Source: SAR202 cluster bacterium (GTDB taxonomy: Bacteria > Chloroflexota > Dehalococcoidia > Lucifugimonadales > OSU-TB39). From it: a DNA stretch of 64,000 nt. Within the stretch, counting starts at the first letter, position 1. The number at the start of each line of letters is the position of its first letter. Positions 51,479 to 62,020 of this stretch are shown piece after piece. The notes under the pieces were generated by a model that worked only from the letters and a program-made list of their open reading frames with translations, was not told where the DNA came from and searched no databases. The position numbers and the translations under genes were made by a program. The stretch covers positions 1 through 64,000 of the forward strand of contig VFGY01000016.1 in assembly GCA_009392195.1 (NCBI GenBank), given 5' to 3'.

Positions 51479-51479
51479 T

Positions 51480-52778
51480 TTATGATATAAGTATATCTAG
51501 TGTATCGCGGAATTTTGGATATGAAACATCTACTGATTCAAAATTATTAATAGTGGTGACTCCCTTTCCTATTAGTCCTGAGATAGCTGCTAACATTGCT
51601 ATCCTATGGTCATTCAGCGAATCACATTCATTCCCATATAGTTGGTTAGATCCGTTGATGATCATTCCATCTTCGGTAGCACTGATGTCAGAACCTAAAG
51701 TACGCAAAGTATCAACTGTGGAAGTGATACGATCAGATTCCTTGTATTTTAATTCCTTAGCGTCTTTAATTATAGTTTTCCCTGATGCACAACTTCCGGC
51801 TAAAGCAAGGATAGGGATTTCATCAATGATTTCGGGTATTACTTTTCCTTGTATGGTGACACCCTTAAGCTGACTTGATTTTACTTGAATATCAGCAATA
51901 GGTTCAATCATTTCTTCTTGTAAATTGATTATTTTTATATTTGCGCCCATTGACTGCAATACATCAATAATTTTACTGCGAGATGGATTGATACCGACAT
52001 TTTTTATCAATATATTTGCATTTTTGTGACAAATTCCTGCAACCAACCAGAATGCAGCTGCACTGATATCTCCGGGTATTAGAATATCTTTTGCTTGCAA
52101 AGTTGATGAATTAATGGATATGTTGGCCTCATTAATTTCGATGTTTGCTCCCATGAACTTCAACATTCTTTCAGTATGGTCTCTTGAAGGTTTCAAATTA
52201 TATAGTTCTGTTTCGCCTTGGGCAAATAATCCTGCTATCAGTAAACAAGATTTGACTTGGGCACTGGCTACTTCAGGCGAATATTTGATTCCTTTTAAAT
52301 TACCTCCATCAATTGATATAGGAGGAACAGTGTTGTTTTTTGATCCATAGATTTGAGCTCCCATTTTTGAAAGAGGTTCTATGATCCTTTTCATAGGTCT
52401 GTTGCGAAGCGATGAATCTCCGTCAATAACTGATGCAAAAGGTTGTCCTGATAATAAACCTGCAAGTAACCTCATGGTAGTGCCGCTATTTTCTGCATCT
52501 AAAGCCACTTTAGGTTTTGTGAGACTGTTTAAACCGTTGCCAATTATATAGATTAATTCTTGATTAGTGTCAGGATCAATTTCTTTTTTTAAATTTACCC
52601 CAAGATGTTGCAGGCAATTGAACATTGATAAAGCATCACTACCAGTGTTGTGATTACTGATAGTAGAATTTCCTATAGCAATTGAATTTAAAAGCATTGC
52701 CCGTTGGGTGATTGATTTATCTCCAGGCAGGCTTATGACGCCTTCTAATTTATTTGCATTCGAGACTTTAAATTGCAT
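51480..52778 (-). CDS. aroA: 3-phosphoshikimate 1-carboxyvinyltransferase
   Basis: LPGDKSITQRAMLLNSIA; NSGTTMRLLAGLLS; KESDRI; NDHRIAML. Confidence 0.96.
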   Translation of the reverse strand: MQFKVSNANKLEGVISLPGDKSITQRAMLLNSIAIGNSTISNHNTGSDALSMFNCLQHLGVNLKKEIDPDTNQELIYIIGNGLNSLTKPKVALDAENSGTTMRLLAGLLSGQPFASVIDGDSSLRNRPMKRIIEPLSKMGAQIYGSKNNTVPPISIDGGNLKGIKYSPEVASAQVKSCLLIAGLFAQGETELYNLKPSRDHTERMLKFMGANIEINEANISINSSTLQAKDILIPGDISAAAFWLVAGICHKNANILIKNVGINPSRSKIIDVLQSMGANIKIINLQEEMIEPIADIQVKSSQLKGVTIQGKVIPEIIDEIPILALAGSCASGKTIIKDAKELKYKESDRITSTVDTLRTLGSDISATEDGMIINGSNQLYGNECDSLNDHRIAMLAAISGLIGKGVTTINNFESVDVSYPKFRDTLDILIS

Positions 52779-52916
52779 CTATGTTCTCAGATTAAGATAT
52801 TGGGTCAATTATGAAAAACAATAGTTAAGAAAACTATAATATCGTTTCTGAAGTTAGTATTATTGGCATCACTAATACTGGATTTTGTATTTGAATAAAA
52901 TTATAGGACTGGGTGA

Positions 52917-53402
52917 TTAATGTCCACCACATGCACATCCACCACCGCCACCATGTCCTCCACATCCGCCACCACCACCACCATGTCCTCCACATCCACC
53001 ACCACCACCACCACATGCACATCCACCACCGCCACCATGTCCACCACATCCGCCTCCGCCACCGCATCCGCCTCCACCACCGCCACATCCACATCCAGAT
53101 TGTGCATTTGGATTTGTGATAACAAATCCACTACGGTGTAGGCCGTCAACATAATCTATTTCAGAACCATCTAGTAATGGTGCACTATTTTCATCAACTA
53201 ATATTGTTAAATCTTTAAATTGCATAACTAAATCGGTTTTATCTGGTTCTTTGTCTATACCCATTTGATACTGGAAATCGCCATTGCCGTCATCAGTAGC
53301 TATCAACCGAAGTAAGGTCCCATTATCTGTTTGTTCAGATACTGCCTTTGTCATTTCTTCGATTGCTTTATCTGTAACTTGAATTAAAGAAGAATTAACC
53401 AT
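52917..53402 (-). CDS. A-type Fe-S carrier (HesB/IscA/ErpA-like) with 58-aa Gly/Cys/His-rich C-terminal tail
   Basis: VTDKAIEEM; GSEIDYVDGLHRSGFVITNPNAQSGCGCG core, then 58-residue G/C/H tail. Confidence 0.9.
   Translation of the reverse strand: MVNSSLIQVTDKAIEEMTKAVSEQTDNGTLLRLIATDDGNGDFQYQMGIDKEPDKTDLVMQFKDLTILVDENSAPLLDGSEIDYVDGLHRSGFVITNPNAQSGCGCGGGGGGCGGGGGCGGHGGGGGCACGGGGGGCGGHGGGGGGCGGHGGGGGCACGGH
52927..53042. repeat. 32-bp exact direct repeat, 84-bp period, inside the Gly/Cys/His tail coding DNA
   Basis: CCACATGCACATCCACCACCGCCACCATGTCC at 52927-52958 and 53011-53042. Confidence 0.9.
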
Positions 53403-53591
53403 TAAAACACCTCTTAGTTGTTTACGTGATACTTTGTATCGTGCTTCAGAATAATTTATATATTAGAATACCAGATTCAAGAGTAAAAATTAAATCATTT
53501 CAAGGTCAATTTGTACCAAGGTGATGGGTTTGACAAAAAATCAAATGGGTCTTGAAGGCGAACAAATATCATTAGATGTATTCTTAATTTG

Positions 53592-53621
53592 TTGACCTAA
53601 TATATTATAAATGAGTATAAT
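53592..53621 (+). promoter_or_regulatory. promoter for 5S rRNA
   Basis: TTGACC 53592-53597, 18-nt spacer, TATAAT 53616-53621. Confidence 0.65.
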
Positions 53622-53634
53622 TGAATAATAATTT

Positions 53635-53754
53635 CCTCTGGTGGCTGTTGCGAAGTGGAACCACCCGTTACCATCTCGAACACGGAAGTGAAACGCCTCA
53701 GCGCTCACGATACTGCATTCGCGAGGATGTGGGAAAATAGGTCGCTGCCAGAGG
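53635..53754 (+). rRNA. rrf: 5S ribosomal RNA
   Basis: CCTCTGG...CCAGAGG terminal stem; CACCCGTTACCATCTCGAACACGGAAGTGAAACGCCTCAGCG. Confidence 0.93.
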
Positions 53755-53940
53755 TTTTTGATTTATTGATGAACCGCCTGAATAGAAGATGGAATTATAC
53801 TCGATAGTTTTAGAGCAGATTGTTTATTTGTTACTTTAAGCTAATTGGACTTTTAGCCACTTTTGATTATTTTAAATCTTTACACCCAAACATCTGTGAC
53901 CATATAATTCATTTGTATTTGGTTAATCGATTCTTACAGT

Positions 53941-55131
53941 ATGGAGATTTATTTGACTAATTTTGATTCCAACCAAGATAACATCATGGACATGGGTGAA
54001 TTATTAGATAGTGCTGATAATTTAAAGCCGTTAAAAAAAGGAGAAATTGCTCGTGGTATTGTTATGCGAGTTGATCCAAATGGTGTTTATCTTAGCTTTG
54101 GGGGCAAATCTGAAGGGCTTGTACCAATAGCTGAAATGAAATCAGCATCTCTAAATGTTGATGGCTCAGATATAGAAAACAGCTTGGATGTAGGTAAAGA
54201 GGTTGCAGTAATGGTGTTGTCTGACGAAAGGTCGGATGGATCTGTACTTTTATCAATAGATAAAGCCTTAGCTGAATCTGGTTGGGTAATCTTGAAAGAT
54301 GCTTTGAATTCGGGAGAGATTCTAGAAGGTGCCGTTGTTAATTTCAATAAAGGTGGCGTCATTGTAAACGTACATGGGGTAGATTGCTTCGTGCCTATTT
54401 CTCAGTTGGTTAATAAGAATCAGAATGTTGAATTTGATAAGATTGACAAAGATGAATCAGATATAAATAACAATGTAGAAATAAAACAGCATGGATTGGA
54501 AAAAGGTGACGTGATTTCCGTTAAAGTTATTGAAGCTGATCGTTCCACAAGCCGTTCGGTTTTATCTGAAAAATTGGCCTCGAAACAGATTCGAGAAGCG
54601 AATAAAACCAGAATAATAAATGATTTGGTTGAAGGTGAAAGTAGGCAAGGCATTGTCTCTGGGATTAGTAAATTTGGAGCTTTTGTTGATATTGGTGGTG
54701 TTGATGGATTAGTTCATATATCCGAATTATCTTGGTCTAATGTCAAATCTCCCTCTGAAATAGTGTCGGTCGGGGATGCAATAGAAGTATATTTATTGAA
54801 TATCGACAAAGAGAATTTAAGAATTGGATTGAGTATAAAAAGATTGTTGCCCAAGCCTTGGGACAATATAGGCAGCAAGTATAATGTGGGTGATTTAATT
54901 GATGTTACTGTAACTAATTTGGTGGAATTTGGAGCTTTTGCAAGGATTGAAGAATCAATTGAGGGTTTAATTCATATATCTGAATTAGGACATGATGTTG
55001 TTAAGCATCCAAAGGAAGTTGTAAAAGAGGGAGATGAGATAAAGGTAAAAATTGTTAGTATAGATGTTGATAAAGAAAGGATAGGTCTAAGTATAAAACA
55101 AGTTGAAGAATATTTTGGCACCGAGTTATAA
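53941..55131 (+). CDS. S1 RNA-binding domain protein (four S1 repeats; ribosomal S1-like)
   Basis: Repeats such as GIVSGISKFGAFVDIGGVDGLVHISELSW and VTNLVEFGAFARIEESIEGLIHISEL. Confidence 0.9.
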   Translation: MEIYLTNFDSNQDNIMDMGELLDSADNLKPLKKGEIARGIVMRVDPNGVYLSFGGKSEGLVPIAEMKSASLNVDGSDIENSLDVGKEVAVMVLSDERSDGSVLLSIDKALAESGWVILKDALNSGEILEGAVVNFNKGGVIVNVHGVDCFVPISQLVNKNQNVEFDKIDKDESDINNNVEIKQHGLEKGDVISVKVIEADRSTSRSVLSEKLASKQIREANKTRIINDLVEGESRQGIVSGISKFGAFVDIGGVDGLVHISELSWSNVKSPSEIVSVGDAIEVYLLNIDKENLRIGLSIKRLLPKPWDNIGSKYNVGDLIDVTVTNLVEFGAFARIEESIEGLIHISELGHDVVKHPKEVVKEGDEIKVKIVSIDVDKERIGLSIKQVEEYFGTEL

Positions 55132-55184
55132 AGAGATGAATTTGTATATAAAATTTGTTAATATCTTGGTTAAGGTGGTGGTAA

Positions 55185-57671
55185 ATGACAAGTAGCAGCA
55201 GATTTGAAAAATTTTCCGAAAGGGCTAGGCGAGTTTTATCGTATGCCCAAGAAGAAGCACAGAAGTTTGAACATAACTATATAGGTACGGAACACATACT
55301 ACTTGGCTTGGTTAGAGAGACGGAAGGTGTAGCTGCTAGGGTTTTGATTAATTTAGATATTGAATTAGATAAAGTAAAGTCTGCAGTTGAGTTTATTATC
55401 GAAAGGCAGGAAAAAGGATCAAGCAAAGAAATAGGATTAACTCCTACTTCCAAAAAAGTTATAGAGCTATCAGTTGATGAAGCTAGACGTCTAGGTCATC
55501 ACTACATTGGCACAGAGCATCTATTAATAGGCTTGATGAGGGAAGGGGATGGAGTTGCAGCCGGAGTGTTAGAAAGCCTAGGAATAAATCTTGAAAAATT
55601 AAGGGAAGAAACTGGACGTGTGTTGGTTCAGAGAACTCCAAAACCAAAGCCAGTCAATGCTAAAGCTACTGGTCGTACTCCTACATTGGATCAGCTTGGT
55701 ATTGATTTAACTGTTGCAGCTAAGGAAGGTAAACTGGACCCCACTGTTGGTAGAGACCAGGAAATAGAAAGAGTTACTCAAATACTAAGCAGGCGTACAA
55801 AGAATAATCCAGTTCTTGTTGGTGAGCCAGGAGTTGGTAAAACAGCAATAGTAGAAGCTCTAGCTCAGCGTATATCAGATAAAGATGTTCCCATAACATT
55901 AAAGGGTAAGAGACTTGTTACCTTAGAGATGGGATCTTTAGTGGCAGGCACTAAATATAGAGGTGAATTTGAAGAGCGTCTAAAAAAAGTAATAGAAGAA
56001 TTAAAATCCGCGGGTGATTGCGTTTTATTTATTGACGAAATTCATACTATGGTTGGGGCGGGAGCTGCTGAAGGAGCGGTGGATGCAGCTAATATATTGA
56101 AACCATCATTGGCTCGCGGGGAATTGCAATGTATAGGCGCGACCACTTCTGATGATTATCGTAAGTATATTGAGAGAGATCCGGCTCTTGAAAGAAGATT
56201 TCAACCCGTAAGTGTTAATGAACCGAATGTTGAAGATACTGTTGATATATTGAAAGGAGTTAAAGGAAGGTACGAAGAGCATCACCAACTGGATATAAGT
56301 GAAGATGCTGTAATGGTTGCTGCTAATATGGCTGCTAGATATATATCTGATCGTTTTATGCCTGATAAAGCTATCGATTTAATAGATGAAGCCGCTTCAA
56401 GGGTGAGAATAAATTTTGGGGCAATACCAAAACCATTGAAAGAAGCTTTGAAAGAACTGGATTCATTAAAAATGCAAAAAGATGAAGCTATTGTTGGTAA
56501 ACAATATGAACAGGCAGCTGAACTAAGAGACAAAGAAGTCAAATTGGTGAAAAAAATAGAAAAAATGGAGAAGGATTGGCAAGAAAAGCAACAGGCTGAA
56601 ATGCCTATAGTTGGGGCTGAGCATATAGAAGAAGTCGTAAGTATGTGGACGGGTATTCCATTGCAAAGATTGTCTGCCACAGAAACACAAAGGCTCATAA
56701 ATATGGAATCTGAGTTGAAAGAAAAGGTTGTCGGACAAGATGAAGCAATAGTTGAGGTGTCTAAAGCAGTAAGGAGAGCACGTTCTGGATTGAAAAGCCC
56801 CAAACGGCCAGTAGGAGTGTTTATATTTTCAGGTCCCACCGGAGTGGGTAAAACTTATTTAGTGCAAAAATTGTCTGAATTTATTTTTGGTAGTGAAGAT
56901 TCTGTGATTAGAGTAGACATGTCTGAATTTATGGAACGTCATTCCGTAGCTAGATTGGTTGGAGCACCTCCCGGTTATGTTGGTTATGACGAAGGTGGTC
57001 AATTGACTGAAGCTGTACGGAAAAAATCCTACTCTGTAATACTTTTGGATGAAATAGAAAAAGCGCATCCTGAAGTGTTCAACATACTGCTACAAATTTT
57101 TGATGATGGCCACTTGACTGATGCGAAAGGTAGGAAAGTTGATTTTCGTAATACTATAGTGGTGATGACTAGTAACATAGGCTCTGATTTGATAAATCAG
57201 GACAAAAGCCTAGGTTTTTCAACTAAAGCACTAGAAGATGAAGAAGAACAAGCTACATATAAAAGAGTGAAGTCAAATGTTTTAGATGAAATTAAGAAGT
57301 TTTTCCGTCCTGAATTTCTAAATAGGATAGATGGTACCGTTGTGTTTCATGCTCTTAGTAAATCGCATATGAAAGAAATTGTAGATTTAATGTTGAATGA
57401 AGTTTCGGTTGGATTATTTGAAAAAGCTATAACTCTGGAAGTTACGGATAAGGCTAAGGATTGGTTGTCTGAAAAAGGATACGATCCTCATTTCGGAGCA
57501 AGGCCTTTACGCAGAATGATACAAGACCATGTAGAAGATAAATTGTCTGATGCAGTTTTGGCAGGTGAATTTAGCCCTGGAGATACAGCTGTTGTTGATT
57601 TGAGCGATGATGGCGAGATTCAAGTGAGATGTGAATCGCCGATACCTGTAGCTCCTAAACAAAAAACTTAA
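55185..57671 (+). CDS. clpC: ATP-dependent Clp protease ATP-binding subunit ClpC
   Basis: Clp N repeats, [31 protein letters not shown] motif, 828 aa. Confidence 0.95.
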   Translation: MTSSSRFEKFSERARRVLSYAQEEAQKFEHNYIGTEHILLGLVRETEGVAARVLINLDIELDKVKSAVEFIIERQEKGSSKEIGLTPTSKKVIELSVDEARRLGHHYIGTEHLLIGLMREGDGVAAGVLESLGINLEKLREETGRVLVQRTPKPKPVNAKATGRTPTLDQLGIDLTVAAKEGKLDPTVGRDQEIERVTQILSRRTKNNPVLVGEPGVGKTAIVEALAQRISDKDVPITLKGKRLVTLEMGSLVAGTKYRGEFEERLKKVIEELKSAGDCVLFIDEIHTMVGAGAAEGAVDAANILKPSLARGELQCIGATTSDDYRKYIERDPALERRFQPVSVNEPNVEDTVDILKGVKGRYEEHHQLDISEDAVMVAANMAARYISDRFMPDKAIDLIDEAASRVRINFGAIPKPLKEALKELDSLKMQKDEAIVGKQYEQAAELRDKEVKLVKKIEKMEKDWQEKQQAEMPIVGAEHIEEVVSMWTGIPLQRLSATETQRLINMESELKEKVVGQDEAIVEVSKAVRRARSGLKSPKRPVGVFIFSGPTGVGKTYLVQKLSEFIFGSEDSVIRVDMSEFMERHSVARLVGAPPGYVGYDEGGQLTEAVRKKSYSVILLDEIEKAHPEVFNILLQIFDDGHLTDAKGRKVDFRNTIVVMTSNIGSDLINQDKSLGFSTKALEDEEEQATYKRVKSNVLDEIKKFFRPEFLNRIDGTVVFHALSKSHMKEIVDLMLNEVSVGLFEKAITLEVTDKAKDWLSEKGYDPHFGARPLRRMIQDHVEDKLSDAVLAGEFSPGDTAVVDLSDDGEIQVRCESPIPVAPKQKT

Positions 57672-57767
57672 TTGAATCCAATAATTTTATATTAGTCATT
57701 TATTTTTAAAACCTGTTGATGTTGTTTAAGTTTCTTTTCATGTCCGATTGTAACTACCATTGGTTAT

Positions 57768-59180
57768 TTGAAAATAAAAATTAAGTTAATGCCAGAATTC
57801 CAATACAAATGTAACAATTGTGAACGAATTGCACTCAGGTGGGAGGGTAAATGTTCCAGTTGTGGTGAATGGGGTAGTCTGGAAGAAACTCCTGTTAGTA
57901 GTGATGTAAAATTTTCGTTTGGATTTGATAATCCACAACCAACAATCGAATTATCAAAAATCTATGATAAAGAAGATTCTCGGTATAAATTTTTTTCTCC
58001 AGAACTGAATATGGTTTTTGGAGGTGGTTTAGTTCCTGGTAGTGTCACTCTTATTGCAGGTGACCCTGGAGTAGGGAAATCGACTTTATTACTGAAAATA
58101 TCAAGCCAAATTTGTTCAGAAAACAACAAAGTAGCTTATATATCAGGAGAAGAATCTGGTTCACAATTAAAGTCTAGGTCCAAACGTTTGGGTATATCAG
58201 GTAATGGTATGTATGTTTTGGAAACTTCTGATATTAATTATATTTTAAATCAATTAGATGGATTAAAGCCTAAGACAGTAGTCATTGATTCAGTAAATAC
58301 ATTGTATGATGACTCCGTTGAATCACCCCAAGGCAGCATCAATCAACTTAAGAGTTCTGTGAGTCGAATTACGCATTGGGCGAAAAGCAAAAATACACCC
58401 GTTATATTGATTGGACATGTTACAAAAGTGGGTGATATTGCAGGGCCGAGGGTACTTGAGCATATGGTTGATACTGTTATGTATATGGAAAGTGAACGTT
58501 TAGGAATAAACCGAATATTGAGATGTATCAAGAATAGGTTTGGTTCAACGAATGAGATAGCAATTTTCACAATGGATAAAAATGGTTTAAATGATTTGGA
58601 AGACCCAAGTAAGGCTTTTCTGTCAGATATAAATTCTAATCACGTAGGATCAAGTATGATAATTGCTCTGCATGGTACTAGACCGATAATTGTAGAAATT
58701 CAAGCACTAACTAGCAAATCATATTCCCCAGTGCCTAGAAGAATTTCAACAGGAGTAGATTTAGACAGGATTTTGTTGTTGACTACTGTAGTGAATAGGA
58801 AACTTGGTTTGAATGTTGCCTCACAAGATTTAATAGTTAATGTCACAGGAGGTTTCAAGGTATCTGAAACGGCAGGTGATTTAGGAATATCAATGGCTAT
58901 AATCTCAAGTTTGCTCAATGAACCTTTAAAGTCTCATCTAGCTATCATAGGGGAAGTAGGATTAGCAGGAGAAATTAGACAAGTTCCCTATATGGGAAAA
59001 AGAATTAGCGATGCCACAAAATTGGGTTTCAAAAGATTACTTCTTCCAAATCATGGTGTTAAGGACATTGCTGATGTTGACCTGAAAGCAATAGAGTTGA
59101 TAAAAGTCGATAATATATATGATGCAGCTACTACAATATTTGACTCAAAAATACTAAATAGTGATAAGCAGGGAAAATGA
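57768..59180 (+). CDS. radA: DNA repair protein RadA
   Basis: YKCNNCERIALRWEGKCSSCGEWGS; GDPGVGKSTLLLK; KNRFGSTNEIAIF; start may be 57789. Confidence 0.95.
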   Translation: MKIKIKLMPEFQYKCNNCERIALRWEGKCSSCGEWGSLEETPVSSDVKFSFGFDNPQPTIELSKIYDKEDSRYKFFSPELNMVFGGGLVPGSVTLIAGDPGVGKSTLLLKISSQICSENNKVAYISGEESGSQLKSRSKRLGISGNGMYVLETSDINYILNQLDGLKPKTVVIDSVNTLYDDSVESPQGSINQLKSSVSRITHWAKSKNTPVILIGHVTKVGDIAGPRVLEHMVDTVMYMESERLGINRILRCIKNRFGSTNEIAIFTMDKNGLNDLEDPSKAFLSDINSNHVGSSMIIALHGTRPIIVEIQALTSKSYSPVPRRISTGVDLDRILLLTTVVNRKLGLNVASQDLIVNVTGGFKVSETAGDLGISMAIISSLLNEPLKSHLAIIGEVGLAGEIRQVPYMGKRISDATKLGFKRLLLPNHGVKDIADVDLKAIELIKVDNIYDAATTIFDSKILNSDKQGK

Positions 59181-60364
59181 TTGAAAGATATGCATATATA
59201 AGAGCTGTTGGAGGAATATCCGGGGATATGCTTTTAGGTGCTTTGATTGACCTAGGTGCAGATGTCGATTTTATAAATGAACAATTAAATTCTTTAAACA
59301 TCGGTAAAATAGAATTGGAATTTTATAAAGGAACTCGTAAAGGGGTTTCTGGTATTGGATTGAGTCCATTGAAAGAGGTTTTGCTATCAGATTCTTACAC
59401 TTTCAAACAATTCATCAAAATTATTGAGGATTCTCCCTTAACTTCTTCTGTGCGTAAGAAAGCTCTATTGACCTTTAAAAATCTATTGAAAGCTGAGCAA
59501 ATAGTTCACGGATCAGATGAAGTTGAATTACATGAATTAGGTTCTATTGATACTATTATTGATGTTGTCGGTGTAGTATCTGGTTTTGAGTCACTTAAAA
59601 TAGATAGGATGTTTTGTTCTGCTTTGCCTGCAGGGTGTGGATTCATTAAATCTGGACATGGATTAATGTCTATACCTGCTCCTGCGGTTCTAGAATTGAT
59701 TAAGATGTCAAATTCTAAGTTATTAACTAATAGTAATTACTTTGAGGATTCAATAGAGATGATTACTCCTACAGGTGTAGCTTTGGCTACCACATTGGCT
59801 GAATTTTCGGATCCAATCATGAATGTAATGGAAACAGGGTTTGGGTTAGGAACAAGAGATATTGAAAAGTATCCTAATGTAGTTGAAATTTGGATGGGAG
59901 AGAGCATGTCAAATTCAGTAACCAATAAATATTCATTACTTGAAACGAATATAGATGATATGAGCTCGGAGTTAATTGGATATGTTCAAGAAAGACTCTT
60001 TGACTCAGGTGTTTTAGATGTCTGGACATCCCCTATTTATATGAAAAAAAATAGGCCGGCCGTAAAAATATCTTGTATTTTGCCTGTTGGTCTTGAAGAA
60101 AAAATAGCTCACCTTCTGATGAAAGAAACTAGTACATTTGGTATTAGGGTAACAAGTATTTCCCGATATGAGGCTGACAGAAAAATTCAAAAAATCAACA
60201 CTGAATTTGGTGAAATAAACGTCAAATTAAAAATCGTTGATGGTAAAGTAATAGATGTTTATCCTGAATATGAGGATTGTAGAAGAATAGCAGTAGAGGA
60301 AAATATTCCGTTACAAAAAGTTATAAGACTAGCGCAGTTAGAATCGAACCGACTATTGGATTAA
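59177..60364 (+). CDS. larC: nickel pincer cofactor biosynthesis protein LarC
   Basis: GGISGDMLLGALIDLGAD; ELHELGSIDTIIDVVG; TPTGVALATTL; TNIDDMSSELIGYV. Confidence 0.92.
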   Translation: MIERYAYIRAVGGISGDMLLGALIDLGADVDFINEQLNSLNIGKIELEFYKGTRKGVSGIGLSPLKEVLLSDSYTFKQFIKIIEDSPLTSSVRKKALLTFKNLLKAEQIVHGSDEVELHELGSIDTIIDVVGVVSGFESLKIDRMFCSALPAGCGFIKSGHGLMSIPAPAVLELIKMSNSKLLTNSNYFEDSIEMITPTGVALATTLAEFSDPIMNVMETGFGLGTRDIEKYPNVVEIWMGESMSNSVTNKYSLLETNIDDMSSELIGYVQERLFDSGVLDVWTSPIYMKKNRPAVKISCILPVGLEEKIAHLLMKETSTFGIRVTSISRYEADRKIQKINTEFGEINVKLKIVDGKVIDVYPEYEDCRRIAVEENIPLQKVIRLAQLESNRLLD

Positions 60365-60454
60365 TGTATGCAGAATTTTGAATTATCAGTTTTATGTATG
60401 TTGGGGAAATGATAAAATCTAACGTTATATATATGTATTTATCAGGCAAAAAAA

Positions 60455-61642
60455 ATGACTGTTGAACCGAAATTAGTTTACATGGATCATGCAGCTACGA
60501 CTCCTATAAGGGAAGAAGTTTTAGAGCAAATGATTCCATACATGAAACAATATTATGGAAATCCATCGAGCATATATACTCTTGCACAAGAGTCAAGACG
60601 GGCAATAGATGAGTCGAGAGAAAATGTCGCTCATTTAATCGGGGCGAGGACCAGAGATATCATATTCACATCCGGTGGTACTGAATCAGATAATGCTGCC
60701 TTGAAAGGGACTGCAGCAGCATTACGCTCTATGGGTAACCATATAATAACCAGCAGCATCGAACATCATGCTGTTTTGCATGCATGTCAACAATTAGAGG
60801 ATCTAGGGTTTGAGATTACATATTTGCCAGTGGATAAATATGGTTTAATTGATCCTGATGATGTGGGTAGGGCTATTAAAAAAGATACTATATTAACTAG
60901 CATAATGATGGCTAATAATGAAATAGGTTCTATTCAACCAATTAAAGATATTGCTCGGGTAGTTAAAGAAAAATCCAATAAACTTAATACCAAGATATTG
61001 GTTCATACCGATGCGGTACAAGCAGTAGGATCGGAAGAAGTTAATGTTAATGAACTAGGAGTAGACTTACTTAGTCTCAGTGCGCACAAATTTTATGGAC
61101 CTAAAGGGATAGGTGCATTATATATTCGTAGAGGTACTCCATTCGAACCTTTGATAGTCGGCGGAGGGCAAGAAAATCAACGTAGGTCTGGTACTGAAAA
61201 TGTAGCCAACATAGTTGGTTCCTCTATAGCTTTGTCCTTGGCTATACAAAATTTATCTGAAACTAAAAATTCTTGTAAATTATTGAGAGATGAAATAACA
61301 TCTAGGATTTTAGAAAACATACCGCGAACGACCTTAAATGGACACCCGACGAAGAGACTTGTAAATAATGCTAATATATCTTTCCATGGGTTAGAGGGAG
61401 AATCAATTTTATTGGGTTTGGATTTAGCAGGTATATCTGCTTCTAGTGGTAGTGCATGTACCTCAGGTTCTTTAGAACCTTCTCATGTTTTATTAGCTAC
61501 AGGCCAATCTGCAGAAATTGCTCAAAGTAGTGTTAGATTTACCGTTGGTTATGAAAATACAAAACAAGATGTTGATTATTTATTATCGGTTATTGTTCCC
61601 TTGGTAGATAAATTAAGGGAACTTTCTTCAATTTCAGTTTAA
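60455..61642 (+). CDS. cysteine desulfurase (NifS/IscS-like)
   Basis: [54 protein letters not shown]. Confidence 0.95.
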   Translation: MTVEPKLVYMDHAATTPIREEVLEQMIPYMKQYYGNPSSIYTLAQESRRAIDESRENVAHLIGARTRDIIFTSGGTESDNAALKGTAAALRSMGNHIITSSIEHHAVLHACQQLEDLGFEITYLPVDKYGLIDPDDVGRAIKKDTILTSIMMANNEIGSIQPIKDIARVVKEKSNKLNTKILVHTDAVQAVGSEEVNVNELGVDLLSLSAHKFYGPKGIGALYIRRGTPFEPLIVGGGQENQRRSGTENVANIVGSSIALSLAIQNLSETKNSCKLLRDEITSRILENIPRTTLNGHPTKRLVNNANISFHGLEGESILLGLDLAGISASSGSACTSGSLEPSHVLLATGQSAEIAQSSVRFTVGYENTKQDVDYLLSVIVPLVDKLRELSSISV

Positions 61643-61665
61643 AAAATTTTGTTGAGAGGTGAAAA

Positions 61666-61992
61666 ATGAGTAGTCCTGTTAATGTAACAGAACAGACTTT
61701 TAATGAAGAAGTTTTAGGTTCAGAGGTACCAGTAGTGGTCGACTTTTGGGCTGAATGGTGTGGTCCTTGTAAGATGATTGCTCCGATTTTGGAAGAATTA
61801 GCGCAAGAATATGATGGTAAAATCAAATTTGCTAAGATTGATGTTGATTCGAATCCGAATTTAGCTAGTAACTACGGAATTAGAGGAATACCTAATCTTA
61901 CAATATTTGAAAAAGGCGAAGTAGCTGGCCAGTTAGTAGGTGCACATCCAAAAGCTACTATAAAGAAAAGGCTAGATGAAAGTATTTCATAA
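61666..61992 (+). CDS. trxA: thioredoxin
   Basis: VVDFWAEWCGPCKMIAPILEEL. Confidence 0.96.
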   Translation: MSSPVNVTEQTFNEEVLGSEVPVVVDFWAEWCGPCKMIAPILEELAQEYDGKIKFAKIDVDSNPNLASNYGIRGIPNLTIFEKGEVAGQLVGAHPKATIKKRLDESIS

Positions 61993-62020
61993 GAATTGAA
62001 ACCTATATCTTTTATAGTTT

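Noticed and set aside
51433-51873. 146-aa plus-strand ORF
   Set aside because: Antisense to aroA and gmk, both well supported
52834-53152. Overlapping Trp-rich, His-rich, Val/Asp-rich and Ser/Thr-rich ORFs on both strands
   Set aside because: Shadow frames of the low-complexity Gly/Cys/His tail; no RBS or family motif; the HesB-like frame explains the DNA
56282-56839. 185-aa minus-strand ORF
   Set aside because: Antisense to conserved clpC; composition typical of shadow frame
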